From Methanomassiliicoccales archaeon (lineage in GTDB: Archaea > Thermoplasmatota > Thermoplasmata > Methanomassiliicoccales > UBA472), in the NCBI GenBank assembly GCA_028682895.1, contig JAJRAK010000012.1, forward strand, positions 1 to 38,290: a DNA stretch of 38,290 bases. Reading direction: 5' to 3'. This document shows positions 15,259 through 23,708 of the stretch, in pieces; within the stretch, counting starts at the first letter, position 1, and each line of letters opens with the position of its first letter. The notes under the pieces are model-generated. The model did not search any database, was not told the origin of the DNA, and saw only the letters and a program-made list of their open reading frames with translations. The position numbers and the translations under genes were made by a program.

Positions 15259-16896
15259 ATGGCAATGGGAAACCAACCGATATTCATACTCAAAGAAGGT
15301 TCCAAGCGCGAGAAGGGCAAGGACGCCCAGTATAACAACATCATGGCCGCCAGGGCCATCGCTGACGCAGTCAGAAGCACCCTGGGCCCCCGCGGGATGG
15401 ACAAGATGCTGGTCGACTCCATGGGCGACGTCGTCATCACCAATGACGGTGTCACCATCTTGAAGGAGATCGACGTAGAGCACCCCGCAGCCAAGATGCT
15501 CGTCGAGGTCGCCAAGACCCAGGACGAGGAGTGCGGCGACGGGACCACCACCGCTGTCATCCTGACCGGTGAGCTGCTGAAGAAGTCCATCGACCTGATA
15601 GACGCCAACGTCCACCCGACCATCATCACCGCCGGGTACAGGATGGCATGCGCTAAGGCCATGGCCGTTCTGGACAGCGTATCCGTCAAGGTCGAGCCCA
15701 AGGACCGCGACACCCTCATGAAGATCGCCAAGACCGCCATGATGAGCAAGTCCATCTCCGGTTCCAAGGACCTGATGGCCAAGGTCGCCGTCGACTCCGT
15801 GATCAATGTCGCAGAGAAGGTCAACGGCAAGTGGGTCGTGGACATGGACAACATCCAGGTCACCAAGAAGCACGGCGGCTCCATGGACGACACCCAGCTC
15901 ATACAGGGTATCATCGTTGACAAGGAACCTGTCCACCCCGGCATGCCCAAGACCATCAACAAGGCCAAGATCGCCTTGCTGGACGTGGCCTTGGAGATCA
16001 AGAAGACCGAGATCGACGCCAAGATCGAGATAACCGACCCATCCCAGATGCACGCCTTCCTCGACGAGGAGGAGCGCATGCTGAGGGAGATGGTCGCCAA
16101 GATAAAGGCCGCAGGCGCCAACGTCGTCTTCTGCCAGAAGGGCATCGACGACCTGATCCAGCACTTCCTTGCTAAGGAGAACATCTATGCTGGCCGCCGC
16201 GTGAAGAAGGGCGACATGGAGAAGCTGTCCAAGGCAACTGGCGCCACCATCGTGTCCAAGATCGCCGAGCTGACCGCTGAAGATCTGGGCAAGGCCGATC
16301 TGGTCGATGTCCGCAAGATACAGGACGAGGAAATGACCTTCGTCACTGGCTGCAAGAACCCGAAGGCAATATCCATCCTGATCAGGGGCGGTACCGACCA
16401 CGTAGTGGCCGAGATCGAGCGCTCCCTGGATGACGCCATGAGCGTCGTTGCCGTCGCCATCGAGGACGGTTCGATGCTGACCGGCGGCGGTTCGACCGCT
16501 GTCGAGGTCGCCCTGCGCCTGCGCGAGTACTCCTCCTCCGTCGGAGGACGCGAGCAGATCGCCATAGACGCCTTCGCCTCTGCGCTGGAGGTAATCCCCA
16601 CCGCTCTGTCCGAGAACGCCGGACTGGACCCCATCGACATACTCATCGAGATGAGGAAGTCCCACAAGGCGGGCAAGAAGCACGCCGGTATCAACGTCTT
16701 CACAGGGCAGGTCGAGGACATGCTCGCCAACGATGTCGTTGAGCCCTTCCGTGTCGGAAAGCAGGCGATCAACTCCGCCACTGATGCAGCGGTCATGATC
16801 CTGAGGATCGATGATGTCATCGCTTCCAAGGGCACCCCCGGCGGCATGAGCCACGGAGACATGGCCGGCAAAGAAGGCCTGGGCGACGTTGATTAA
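15259..16896 (+). CDS. Thermosome subunit (group II chaperonin)
   Basis: 545 residues, full length for a thermosome/CCT-type chaperonin subunit, which forms a double ring that folds proteins in an ATP-driven cycle with a built-in lid. It has the N-terminal segment QPIFILKEGSKREKGKDAQ, the nucleotide motif GPRGMDKMLVDS, GDGTTTAVILTGELL with the catalytic Asp, and a TGGGSTAVEVAL stretch near residue 410. The C-terminus is GTPGGMSHGDMAG..., a short Gly/Met tail of the kind that projects into the cavity. A strong AAGGAGG ribosome-binding site fixes the start. The grpE-dnaK-dnaJ genes follow. The long minus-strand open frame over this gene is an artefact of codon bias. Confidence 0.97.
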   Translation: MAMGNQPIFILKEGSKREKGKDAQYNNIMAARAIADAVRSTLGPRGMDKMLVDSMGDVVITNDGVTILKEIDVEHPAAKMLVEVAKTQDEECGDGTTTAVILTGELLKKSIDLIDANVHPTIITAGYRMACAKAMAVLDSVSVKVEPKDRDTLMKIAKTAMMSKSISGSKDLMAKVAVDSVINVAEKVNGKWVVDMDNIQVTKKHGGSMDDTQLIQGIIVDKEPVHPGMPKTINKAKIALLDVALEIKKTEIDAKIEITDPSQMHAFLDEEERMLREMVAKIKAAGANVVFCQKGIDDLIQHFLAKENIYAGRRVKKGDMEKLSKATGATIVSKIAELTAEDLGKADLVDVRKIQDEEMTFVTGCKNPKAISILIRGGTDHVVAEIERSLDDAMSVVAVAIEDGSMLTGGGSTAVEVALRLREYSSSVGGREQIAIDAFASALEVIPTALSENAGLDPIDILIEMRKSHKAGKKHAGINVFTGQVEDMLANDVVEPFRVGKQAINSATDAAVMILRIDDVIASKGTPGGMSHGDMAGKEGLGDVD

Positions 16897-16904
16897 ACCC
16901 AAAA

Positions 16905-16936
16905 GGAGGGGGAGACCCCTCCCATCGATAACTTTT
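16905..16936 (+). terminator. Hairpin with GAGA loop after the thermosome gene
   Basis: A perfect 7-bp stem GGAGGGG / CCCCTCC (16905-16911 with 16916-16922) closed by a GNRA-type GAGA loop, with a five-T run at 16932-16936. It lies between the thermosome stop and grpE and could end or attenuate transcription into the heat-shock operon. Confidence 0.65.
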
Positions 16937-16947
16937 TCAATTCTCAA

Positions 16948-17514
16948 ATGAAGCTAACGGGTGGACCCTCGATGGAAGACAGCTCCAGGGATAAGCGGCC
17001 CCCGCAGGCGGGGGAGGCTCAGGAAGAGCCGCTCATGACGAGCGAGGAAGTGGACGGTCTTATGTCCAGGTATAAAGAGGCCAAGGAAGAAGCGGAGAAG
17101 AACCTGGAGATGGCCAAGAGGATCCAGGCAGATTTCGACAATTATAAGAAACGTGCCCAGCGCGATAAGGATGAACAGGTGAAGGCGGCCAACGACAAGC
17201 TGCTCTTCGAGATGCTGGGCTTCCTGGATGATTTCGAGCGCGCCCTTGCTTCAAAGAGCACGCCGGAAGAGTTCAGACAGGGCGTGGCCTCGGTCCACGC
17301 CAACTTACGATCAATGATACAGTCAAAGGGACTGGTAGAAACGCCTTGCGAGACATTCGACCCGGCGCTGCACGAGGCGCTGTGCGTGGGAGAGGGCGAG
17401 GACGGCAAGGTCTTGGAAGTGTACCAGAAAGGGTACTGCCTTGGACCAAGGGTTATTAGGTACGCCAAGGTCAAAGTAGGTAAGAGTTCGGATAGAGGTG
17501 AATCAAATGGCTAA
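16948..17514 (+). CDS. grpE: GrpE, nucleotide exchange factor of DnaK
   Basis: 188 residues. A disordered, charged N-terminus is followed by a long helix ([34 protein letters not shown]) typical of the GrpE dimer stalk. A four-helix and beta-wing C-domain ends with the family signature [23 protein letters not shown]. GrpE releases ADP from DnaK. Either ATG 16948 or ATG 16972 could be used. It overlaps dnaK by 8 bases, so the two are translationally linked. Confidence 0.95.
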   Translation: MKLTGGPSMEDSSRDKRPPQAGEAQEEPLMTSEEVDGLMSRYKEAKEEAEKNLEMAKRIQADFDNYKKRAQRDKDEQVKAANDKLLFEMLGFLDDFERALASKSTPEEFRQGVASVHANLRSMIQSKGLVETPCETFDPALHEALCVGEGEDGKVLEVYQKGYCLGPRVIRYAKVKVGKSSDRGESNG

Positions 17515-19360
17515 AGTCATCGGGATCGATTTGGGTACCAGCAACTCGGCCGCCGCCGTAATGGAGGGCGGAAGGCCGACGATAATACCAAGCGCGGAGG
17601 GAACCAGCATCGGCGGGAAGGCGTTCCCCTCGTACGTAGCCTTCACGAAGGACAACCAGCTTCTGGTAGGAGAGCCGGCCAGGCGCCAGGCGGTAACGAA
17701 CCCGGAGGGGACCATCGCCGCCATAAAGCGCAAGATGGGGACGGACTACAAGGTCAACATCATGGGGAAGGAGTACTCCCCGCAGCAGATCTCCGCGTTC
17801 ATACTGCAGAAGATCAAGAGGGACGCGGAAGCCTACCTTAACGAGGAAGTGACCAAGGCGGTCATCACCGTCCCGGCCTACTTCAACGACAACCAGAGGC
17901 AGGCGACGAAGGACGCGGGCGCCATCGCCGGACTGGAGGTAATAAGGATTATCAACGAACCGACGTCCGCAGCGCTGGCGTTCGGCCTGGACAAGGCGGG
18001 GACGTCGCAGAAGGTCATGGTTTTCGACCTGGGCGGCGGAACACTCGATGTCACCATCATGGACTTCAGCGAAGGAGTGTTCGAAGTGGTCTCGACCAGC
18101 GGGGACACCCAGCTGGGCGGCACGGACATGGATGAGCTGCTAATCAAATTCGCCGTCAACAACTTCAGGAAGGAGAGCGGGGTGGACCTCACCGCCGACA
18201 AGATGGCCATGTGGAGGGTGCGCGAGGCTTGCGAAAAAGCAAAGATCGAGCTGTCCACCACCATGTCGACGGAGATCAACCTGCCGTTCATCGCCTCCGA
18301 CACCGACGGGCCGAAGCACTTGGCCTTCAACCTCACCCGCGCAAAGCTGGAGGAGCTGGTCGAGCCGGTCATCTCCCGCTGCCGCGGTCCGGTCGACCGG
18401 GCAATAAAGGACTCGGGCCTCTCCGTGGACAAGATCGACGCCGTCATCCTCGTGGGCGGGCCGACGCGCATGCCGGTCATCCAGAAGTTCATGGAAGGAC
18501 TGGTAGGAAAGAAGATACAGCGTGGGGTCGACCCGATGGAGTGCGTCGCCATGGGCGCAGCGGTGCAGGCGGCCGTGCTGTCCGGGGAGGTCAAGGACGT
18601 CCTCCTGCTGGACGTGACGCCGCTCTCCCTGGGCATCGAGACGCTCGGAGGCATCGCCACCAAGCTCATCGACAGGAACACGACGATCCCGACCAGGAAG
18701 TCCCAGATATTCTCAACGGCCGCAGACGGGCAGACCAGCGTGGAGATCCACGTCACCCAGGGCGAGAGGCCCATGGCCAAGGACAACACCTCTCTGGGCA
18801 GCTTCATGCTGTCCGGTATCCCGCCATCGCCGCGCGGCGTGCCTCAGATCGAGGTGGCGTTCAACATCGATGCTAACGGCATCGTGAACGTCAGCGCCAA
18901 GGACCTGGGCACTGGAAAGGAGGCAAAGATCACCATATCCGCCTCCACCAAGCTCTCCAACGACGAGATCGATAAGATGGTCAAGCAGGCCGAGCAGTTC
19001 GCCGAGGACGACAAGAAGAACAAGGAGAAGGTCGAGATGATCAACCAGGCCGACCAGCTGGTCTACGCCACCGAGAAGGCATTGACCGAACTTGGCGATC
19101 AGGCGACCAACGAGGAGAGGACGAAGATCGAGTCCATCTCCAACGACCTCAAGGAGGAGATCAAGAAGGGCGACGCCGCTTCGATAAAGACGAAGATGGA
19201 GGCGCTCCAGAAGGAGTTCTACGCCATCTCCGCCCGCGTCTATCAGAACGTCGCGCAGAAGCAGCAGCAGGCCGGCGCCCAGTCCCAACCGCAGCAGGAC
19301 GAGTCTCCTAAGGACGACGGCGTGGTGGACGCCGACTACAAGATAGTCGATGAGAAGTAG
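17507..19360 (+). CDS. dnaK: DnaK (Hsp70) chaperone
   Basis: 617 residues. The actin-like ATPase domain begins [17 protein letters not shown] and contains [14 protein letters not shown] and [14 protein letters not shown]. The substrate-binding domain has [20 protein letters not shown], and the C-terminal helical lid ends in a Gln-rich tail and [11 protein letters not shown]. The start is ATG 17507, preceded by AGAGGTG; an in-frame GTG at 17498 is too close to that site. In archaea the DnaK system is regarded as acquired from bacteria, and it coexists here with the thermosome. dnaJ follows after 8 bases. Confidence 0.97.
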   Translation: MAKVIGIDLGTSNSAAAVMEGGRPTIIPSAEGTSIGGKAFPSYVAFTKDNQLLVGEPARRQAVTNPEGTIAAIKRKMGTDYKVNIMGKEYSPQQISAFILQKIKRDAEAYLNEEVTKAVITVPAYFNDNQRQATKDAGAIAGLEVIRIINEPTSAALAFGLDKAGTSQKVMVFDLGGGTLDVTIMDFSEGVFEVVSTSGDTQLGGTDMDELLIKFAVNNFRKESGVDLTADKMAMWRVREACEKAKIELSTTMSTEINLPFIASDTDGPKHLAFNLTRAKLEELVEPVISRCRGPVDRAIKDSGLSVDKIDAVILVGGPTRMPVIQKFMEGLVGKKIQRGVDPMECVAMGAAVQAAVLSGEVKDVLLLDVTPLSLGIETLGGIATKLIDRNTTIPTRKSQIFSTAADGQTSVEIHVTQGERPMAKDNTSLGSFMLSGIPPSPRGVPQIEVAFNIDANGIVNVSAKDLGTGKEAKITISASTKLSNDEIDKMVKQAEQFAEDDKKNKEKVEMINQADQLVYATEKALTELGDQATNEERTKIESISNDLKEEIKKGDAASIKTKMEALQKEFYAISARVYQNVAQKQQQAGAQSQPQQDESPKDDGVVDADYKIVDEK

Positions 19361-19368
19361 GCGAACTC

Positions 19369-20496
19369 ATGGCCGAGAAGCGCGACTACTACGAGGTCCT
19401 AGGGGTGGACCGCAAGGCAGGCGAGGAAGATATAAAGAAGGCATACCGGCAGCTCGCCCGCCAGTACCACCCCGACGTCACCAAGGAGGACCCCAAGGTG
19501 GCCGAGGAGCGCTTCAAGGAGATATCGGAAGCGTACGAAGTGCTGATGGACAAGCCGAAGCGCGACCTGTACGACAAGTACGGGCACGCCGGCGTCAACA
19601 GCCAGTTCCAGGGCGGAGGGTTCAACTGGAACGACTTCACCCACCAGGGCGACGTACGCGACATATTCGGTGACTCGGGCTTCGGCGGCAACATCTTCGA
19701 CATGTTCTTCGGCGGCGGGCGTTCCCGGGGACCGCACCAGGGACAATCGCTCCGCTACGATCTGGAGATGACGCTGGAGGAGGCGGCCGAGGGCGTGAAG
19801 AAGGAACTGACGCTGCCGTTGACGGTCAAATGCGACGCCTGCGGCGGCACCGGTTCCAAGAGCCGCAAGGAAGGATCGTGCGCCCAGTGCGGCGGAAAAG
19901 GTCAGGTTCAGCGCGTCGAGCGCCGTGGCTACTCCCAGTTCGTCTCCGTCGGTGCATGCCCCAAGTGCGGCGGCACCGGGAAGGACATCAAGGACCCGTG
20001 CCCGGAGTGCGACGGTGGCTGGACGCGCAAGCGCCAGAAGATCTCACTGGACATACCGAAGGGCGTGGACAGCGGCATGCGGCTGCGCGTGGCCGGTGCC
20101 GGAGAACCATCACCTGACGGAGGACCGCCGGGAGACCTCTTCGTGGTCATCAACGTGCAGGAGCACAAGGTGTTCCAGAGGGACGGGGCGGACCTCTACA
20201 TGGTGCAGGAGATAAGCTTCCCCGAGGCCGCCTTGGGCGCAACGGTCGAAGTGCCGACGCTGGACAAGGGGAAGGCGGAGCTGAGCATCCCCGCCGGCAC
20301 CCAGCCCGGAGAGACCATACGCATGAAGGACCTGGGCATAACGCGCATGGACGGCCATGGCCGCGGGCATCAGTACGTGCGCATCAAGCTCGTAGTTCCT
20401 AAGAAGCTCACCACCGAACAGAAGGAGATCTTGCGCAAGTTCAGCGGCGGAGAGGGAAATCTGAAGAAGGGGCTGTTCAGCAAGGGCAAGGGCTGA
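19369..20496 (+). CDS. dnaJ: DnaJ (Hsp40) co-chaperone
   Basis: 375 residues with the full class I layout. The J-domain (1-70) has its HPD motif (YHPDVTK), followed by a Gly/Phe-rich region with FFGGG. The zinc-finger domain has four repeats ([32 protein letters not shown]), then two substrate-binding beta domains. The fourth repeat ends GGW instead of the usual GxG. DnaJ delivers clients to DnaK and stimulates its ATPase. It is the last gene of grpE-dnaK-dnaJ; a T-rich run follows the stop. Confidence 0.97.
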   Translation: MAEKRDYYEVLGVDRKAGEEDIKKAYRQLARQYHPDVTKEDPKVAEERFKEISEAYEVLMDKPKRDLYDKYGHAGVNSQFQGGGFNWNDFTHQGDVRDIFGDSGFGGNIFDMFFGGGRSRGPHQGQSLRYDLEMTLEEAAEGVKKELTLPLTVKCDACGGTGSKSRKEGSCAQCGGKGQVQRVERRGYSQFVSVGACPKCGGTGKDIKDPCPECDGGWTRKRQKISLDIPKGVDSGMRLRVAGAGEPSPDGGPPGDLFVVINVQEHKVFQRDGADLYMVQEISFPEAALGATVEVPTLDKGKAELSIPAGTQPGETIRMKDLGITRMDGHGRGHQYVRIKLVVPKKLTTEQKEILRKFSGGEGNLKKGLFSKGKG

Positions 20497-20516
20497 GCCC
20501 CCTTTTTTTATTTTTA
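20484..20516 (+). terminator. T-run terminator of the dnaK operon
   Basis: The end of dnaJ (GGGCAAGGGCTGAGCCC) can form a short GC stem and runs into CCTTTTTTTATTTTTAATAA. The stop of the convergent DUF1294 gene lies inside this run. Confidence 0.65.
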
Positions 20517-20789
20517 ATAAAATACCAGCAGGTAGAACAGCACCAGGTGCAGCACCACGAACAACGGAACAAGGAGGAAGAGCGCCTTCCTGGTCTTGTG
20601 GTGGAACGCCCTCATTCCGATCAAAGCGCCGAACGGTCCTAAGAGGGCAACGATGAGCAAAGATCTCTCGGAGATGCGTCCCCCGCCTGTCCTGGCCCGA
20701 TGCTTGTCGAAAGCGTACATGACCATGGCCACCAGGTTCACGAGGACGTACGCTCCAACGATCATCATGGTGACATCGTTCCATTCCAT
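20514..20789 (-). CDS. DUF1294 family small membrane protein
   Basis: About 91 residues. It has membrane helices at both ends and the family core YAFDKHRART, then RISERSLLIVALLGPFGALIGM, then FHHKTRKALF. DUF1294 proteins are small inner-membrane proteins of unknown function, sometimes fused to a cold-shock domain. I start at the ATG at 20789 (MEWNDVTMM) because a TAAAAACAATAA box lies 25-35 bases upstream; an in-frame start at 20840 would add an unlikely hydrophilic leader. Confidence 0.82.
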   Translation of the reverse strand: MEWNDVTMMIVGAYVLVNLVAMVMYAFDKHRARTGGGRISERSLLIVALLGPFGALIGMRAFHHKTRKALFLLVPLFVVLHLVLFYLLVFY

Positions 20790-21052
20790 GCTCTCGGGAA
20801 TGGAACGGTGGGTTATTGTTTTTACCGAAGCTCCGATCAATGATCGTGCTATGCGGTCAACAGACCGGTGACGCAGAATGCTCGAGCGAAGGACCCACTT
20901 TGGTTCCCGACCTTCACTGAAAAAGGTATGACCGCATCAGGTACGGGAACTTCCTGGTCCACGGCCAAGGTGATCATGCCCGATGCCGTCGATCAGCGAG
21001 ACAAAATGGAGAGGGCATGCTATTCTATGGCATCGAAAATAATTATCAACAC

Positions 21053-21074
21053 CTCGGCCATGACTAAGGCCGAG
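21053..21074 (+). promoter_or_regulatory. Hairpin/operator directly before the MFS gene
   Basis: CTCGGCC (21053-21059), 8-base spacer, GGCCGAG (21068-21074): a perfect inverted repeat ending one base before ATG 21076. A TATA-like ATAATTATC (about 21038-21046) sits just upstream, so the repeat covers the expected transcription start. The 235 bases before it show no gene I can support. Confidence 0.6.
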
Positions 21075-21075
21075 A

Positions 21076-22350
21076 ATGGCCATCAGATTACCTTCCTTCG
21101 AGTCGGCCCGCGGCTTCGATCACCGGGTCTGGACGCTCTTCGTGGGGCGCATCATATCCTCCCTGGGCTACTCGATAGTCATGCCGTTCCTGTCCATCTA
21201 CCTGAACACCCAGATGGGGGTGTCCATGACCATGGTGGGAGTGGTCCTGCTCATGTCGGCGATAGTCGGCGCCCTGGGACAGATAGTCGGCGGGGAGCTC
21301 GCCGACATAGTCGGGCGAAAGAAGATAATGGTCGTGGCCATGGCCGCCCGCTGCCTGATGTTCCTGATGCTGGCGTATGTCATAGCCGGCGGTTCCGATC
21401 TCATCGTCATCACCGTGATGGTCTGCCTGAGCAGCCTGGCAGGGTCCTTCTTCGAGCCGGCGTCCAGCGCCCTCATCGCTGACGTGGTGGAACCGAAGAA
21501 GAGGCTGGAAGCGTACGGACTGTTGCGCATAGGCGGCAACTTCGGCTGGGCATTAGGGCCGCTCCTGGGCGGGGTACTGGCCATGATATCCTACCCGTTC
21601 CTGTTCCTCATCAGCGCCCTGGCCACCGGTATGGTATCGGTCATGGTGATGGTATTCATCCAGGAGAGCATCAGCGCCGGCTCAAAAAGAGAAGGGTTCT
21701 CGCTCAAGGACATGGGGCGCCTGGGCAAGGACCATCGCTTCCTGGCGTTCTCGTTCATCTCAATATTCCTGTTCATGATGTTCGGGCAGATGTCGTCCAC
21801 CTACGCGGTGTTCTCCACGGACATCGTCGGCATCACCAGCGCCGAGATAGGGTACATCTATGCATTGAACGGCGCCATGGTGGTGGCGCTGCAGTTCCCC
21901 ATCACCCGGGCCATCAGCCACCACCGTACGACCCATGTCATGGCATACGGCTCGCTGCTCTACGCGTTAGGTTACGGCATCGTCGGTCTGACACTGGCCG
22001 TAGGCTTGGGATGGGACCTATTGTGGTTCTCCCCCGGGTTCCTGTATCTGGCCATGTGCATGTTCATCGTGACCACGGGAGAGATGGTGGTATCACCGTC
22101 ATCAACAGCGCTGGTAGCAAAGATGTCCCCGGAGAAGGAGAGGGGAAGGTACCAGGGCATGTACGGGCTGGTGAGCAACTTCGGATTCTCCGCCGGACCG
22201 TTCTTCGGCGGCCTGCTCTACGACCATTACATAGATGATCCGGTGCTCATGTGGATCGGCATAGCGTGCTTCGCCATAATCGCCGCTATAGGCTTCGCCG
22301 CCCTGGGCAGGTCATTGCCTGAGAGCACCGACCGCGTGGACCAGGACTGA
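21076..22350 (+). CDS. Major facilitator superfamily transporter (multidrug-type)
   Basis: 424 residues with 12 hydrophobic helices and a central loop (GSKREGFSLKDMGRLGKDH). MFS motif A is present after helix 2 (GGELADIVGRKKIM), and an antiporter-type motif C region follows (RIGGNFGWALGPLLGG). This arrangement is typical of drug:H+ antiporters of the DHA1 type. The substrate cannot be told. A perfect inverted repeat overlaps its likely transcription start, suggesting ligand-controlled repression by an unlinked regulator. Confidence 0.9.
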   Translation: MAIRLPSFESARGFDHRVWTLFVGRIISSLGYSIVMPFLSIYLNTQMGVSMTMVGVVLLMSAIVGALGQIVGGELADIVGRKKIMVVAMAARCLMFLMLAYVIAGGSDLIVITVMVCLSSLAGSFFEPASSALIADVVEPKKRLEAYGLLRIGGNFGWALGPLLGGVLAMISYPFLFLISALATGMVSVMVMVFIQESISAGSKREGFSLKDMGRLGKDHRFLAFSFISIFLFMMFGQMSSTYAVFSTDIVGITSAEIGYIYALNGAMVVALQFPITRAISHHRTTHVMAYGSLLYALGYGIVGLTLAVGLGWDLLWFSPGFLYLAMCMFIVTTGEMVVSPSSTALVAKMSPEKERGRYQGMYGLVSNFGFSAGPFFGGLLYDHYIDDPVLMWIGIACFAIIAAIGFAALGRSLPESTDRVDQD

Positions 22351-22352
22351 GG

Positions 22353-22850
22353 TCAAAAGGGAAGGTACTCGATGGTGCGCCTATCTCCGTCGATGCGCGC
22401 CATCATCCCCATACCCGCCCGGCCGTCCAGAACAGCGAAGAACGCCGTTATGCCGCTGTTCCGGACCAGGCGCAGCATCTCCGCCTCCATGATGGCCTCG
22501 GCGATGCCGTTCTCGTCCGTCACTTTGTTAAAGCTGTAAAGATAGACCAGCGTCCTCTCCCGGGCCCCGGACGCTTTCAGCATATCGACCGCCTCCATGG
22601 TGCCGTTCCGCGACAGGTTCATGCACAATGCCATGACCGAGCTTTCTTTCCTGTTCGAACAGGCATGCACGCACTGGAACGGTGACCCTTCTGCGGCACT
22701 TACATCGTGCGAATGGTCATGGTCGATCAGCAAGGCGAGATACCTGGCCAGATGCGTTTCTGCCAATTCAGGCAGTTCATCCCGCAGAAAGTCCCGGCAT
22801 ACCGTCTCGCAGCTTTCGTTCACCGGTCCGCCTATCGCCTTTCCGTGCAC
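22353..22850 (-). CDS. Unknown 165-aa protein with Cys/His-rich centre
   Basis: I do not recognise this protein. The N-terminal third is helical, then comes a His/Asp cluster (LIDHDHSHD), two close cysteines (FQCVHACSN) and an alpha/beta C-terminal half with FFAVLDGRAGMGMMARIDGD. The His/Asp/Cys centre could bind metal. Its start seems to be GTG 22850, about 20-25 bases after an A/T-rich GATGAAATAAAC box on the minus strand. It converges with the MFS gene, leaving 2 bases between stops. Confidence 0.7.
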   Translation of the reverse strand: MHGKAIGGPVNESCETVCRDFLRDELPELAETHLARYLALLIDHDHSHDVSAAEGSPFQCVHACSNRKESSVMALCMNLSRNGTMEAVDMLKASGARERTLVYLYSFNKVTDENGIAEAIMEAEMLRLVRNSGITAFFAVLDGRAGMGMMARIDGDRRTIEYLPF

Positions 22851-22937
22851 GCGTTCCCATCGCAGCTGCGTTTATTTCATCGTTGCGACGCACGGCAGGC
22901 AAACATTAAGTCCAATGGCGTCAAGTAGGGCCATCAG

Positions 22938-23678
22938 ATGAACGTAGTGGCAGTGATCACCGAGGACTTTCGTTTCTTCTACGGGGCGGTGCGCGCACTG
23001 AAGGAGAAGGGGCAGCCGTTCATATCACTGGGCTTCGATGACCCGCAGCCCCTGAACGTTTCCTTGGTTCTTACCACCGAGGCGGAGCGCAGCCGGCTGC
23101 GGAACCGCAAGGTCATCGCCAGCGATGACCCGGAGAAGGCGGTGAAGGCAGCGCTGGTGCTCATGCAGGGCACCTCGTACAATCGCGTCATCGTAGGCGT
23201 GGACCCCGGTCCCAGGCCCGGCCTGGCCGTTCTAGGCGACGGGAGGGTGATCATAGCGGACACTTTGCTCTCCCCGGAGGACGTCGGTCCGGCAGTGAAG
23301 GACGTGCTCTCGCTCGTGCGAAGCAACGAGCTGCTGCTGCGCGTCGGTCACGGCGACCCGACGAACCGCGACAGGGTGCTGAACACGCTCTGGAACGTCA
23401 CCAGGAACATCGAGATCGTGGACGAGACGTCGACGACGCGCAGGGCGGGAACGGACGCAGATTCGGCGGTCACCATAGCCCGCACCCGCGGCGAGCTGCT
23501 CCCGTTCAGACCGAAGGTGGAACCGACGGAGGGCGAGGTGCGGGAGGTGCAGAGGCAGAGCCGCATCGGAAGCAAGGGCGCGGTGACGATATCCACGGCG
23601 CTGGCCAGGAAAGTGGCCAGGGGCGCCATGGGATTAGAAGAGGCGATAGAAGAGCAGAAGGGAAAGGAAAAGGGATGA
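22938..23678 (+). CDS. Putative RNase H/RuvC-fold protein
   Basis: 246 residues. The centre carries RVIVGVDPGPRPGLAVLGDGRV, which looks like the first strand-turn-strand of an RNase H/RuvC/YqgF fold with Asp as metal ligand. ETSTTRR and GTDADSAVTIARTRG follow at about the right distance for the last catalytic acids. The N-terminal 80 residues form a small alpha/beta part; the C-terminus is helical and charged. If the acids are catalytic it is a nuclease or resolvase-like enzyme, but I infer this from motifs only. TATA box AAACATTAAG (about 22901-22910) lies 28 bases upstream of the ATG. Confidence 0.68.
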   Translation: MNVVAVITEDFRFFYGAVRALKEKGQPFISLGFDDPQPLNVSLVLTTEAERSRLRNRKVIASDDPEKAVKAALVLMQGTSYNRVIVGVDPGPRPGLAVLGDGRVIIADTLLSPEDVGPAVKDVLSLVRSNELLLRVGHGDPTNRDRVLNTLWNVTRNIEIVDETSTTRRAGTDADSAVTIARTRGELLPFRPKVEPTEGEVREVQRQSRIGSKGAVTISTALARKVARGAMGLEEAIEEQKGKEKG

Positions 23679-23682
23679 AAGG

Positions 23683-23708
23683 GCGGCCGGAGGCCGCTTT
23701 ATTATTCT
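23683..23708. terminator. Bidirectional hairpin terminator
   Basis: GCGGCC-GGA-GGCCGC (23683-23697) lies between two convergent genes, with TTTATTATTCTTT on the plus-strand side. Confidence 0.7.

Noticed and set aside
15136-16947. Very long open frame (603 codons) on the minus strand opposite the thermosome
   Set aside because: It exists because of the GC-rich third codon positions of the thermosome gene; the translation is low-complexity (Leu/Gly/Asp/His/Val) with no family signature and no start signals.
17878-18807. 309-codon minus-strand frame opposite dnaK
   Set aside because: Shadow of dnaK; Ser/Pro/Met-rich translation without motifs.
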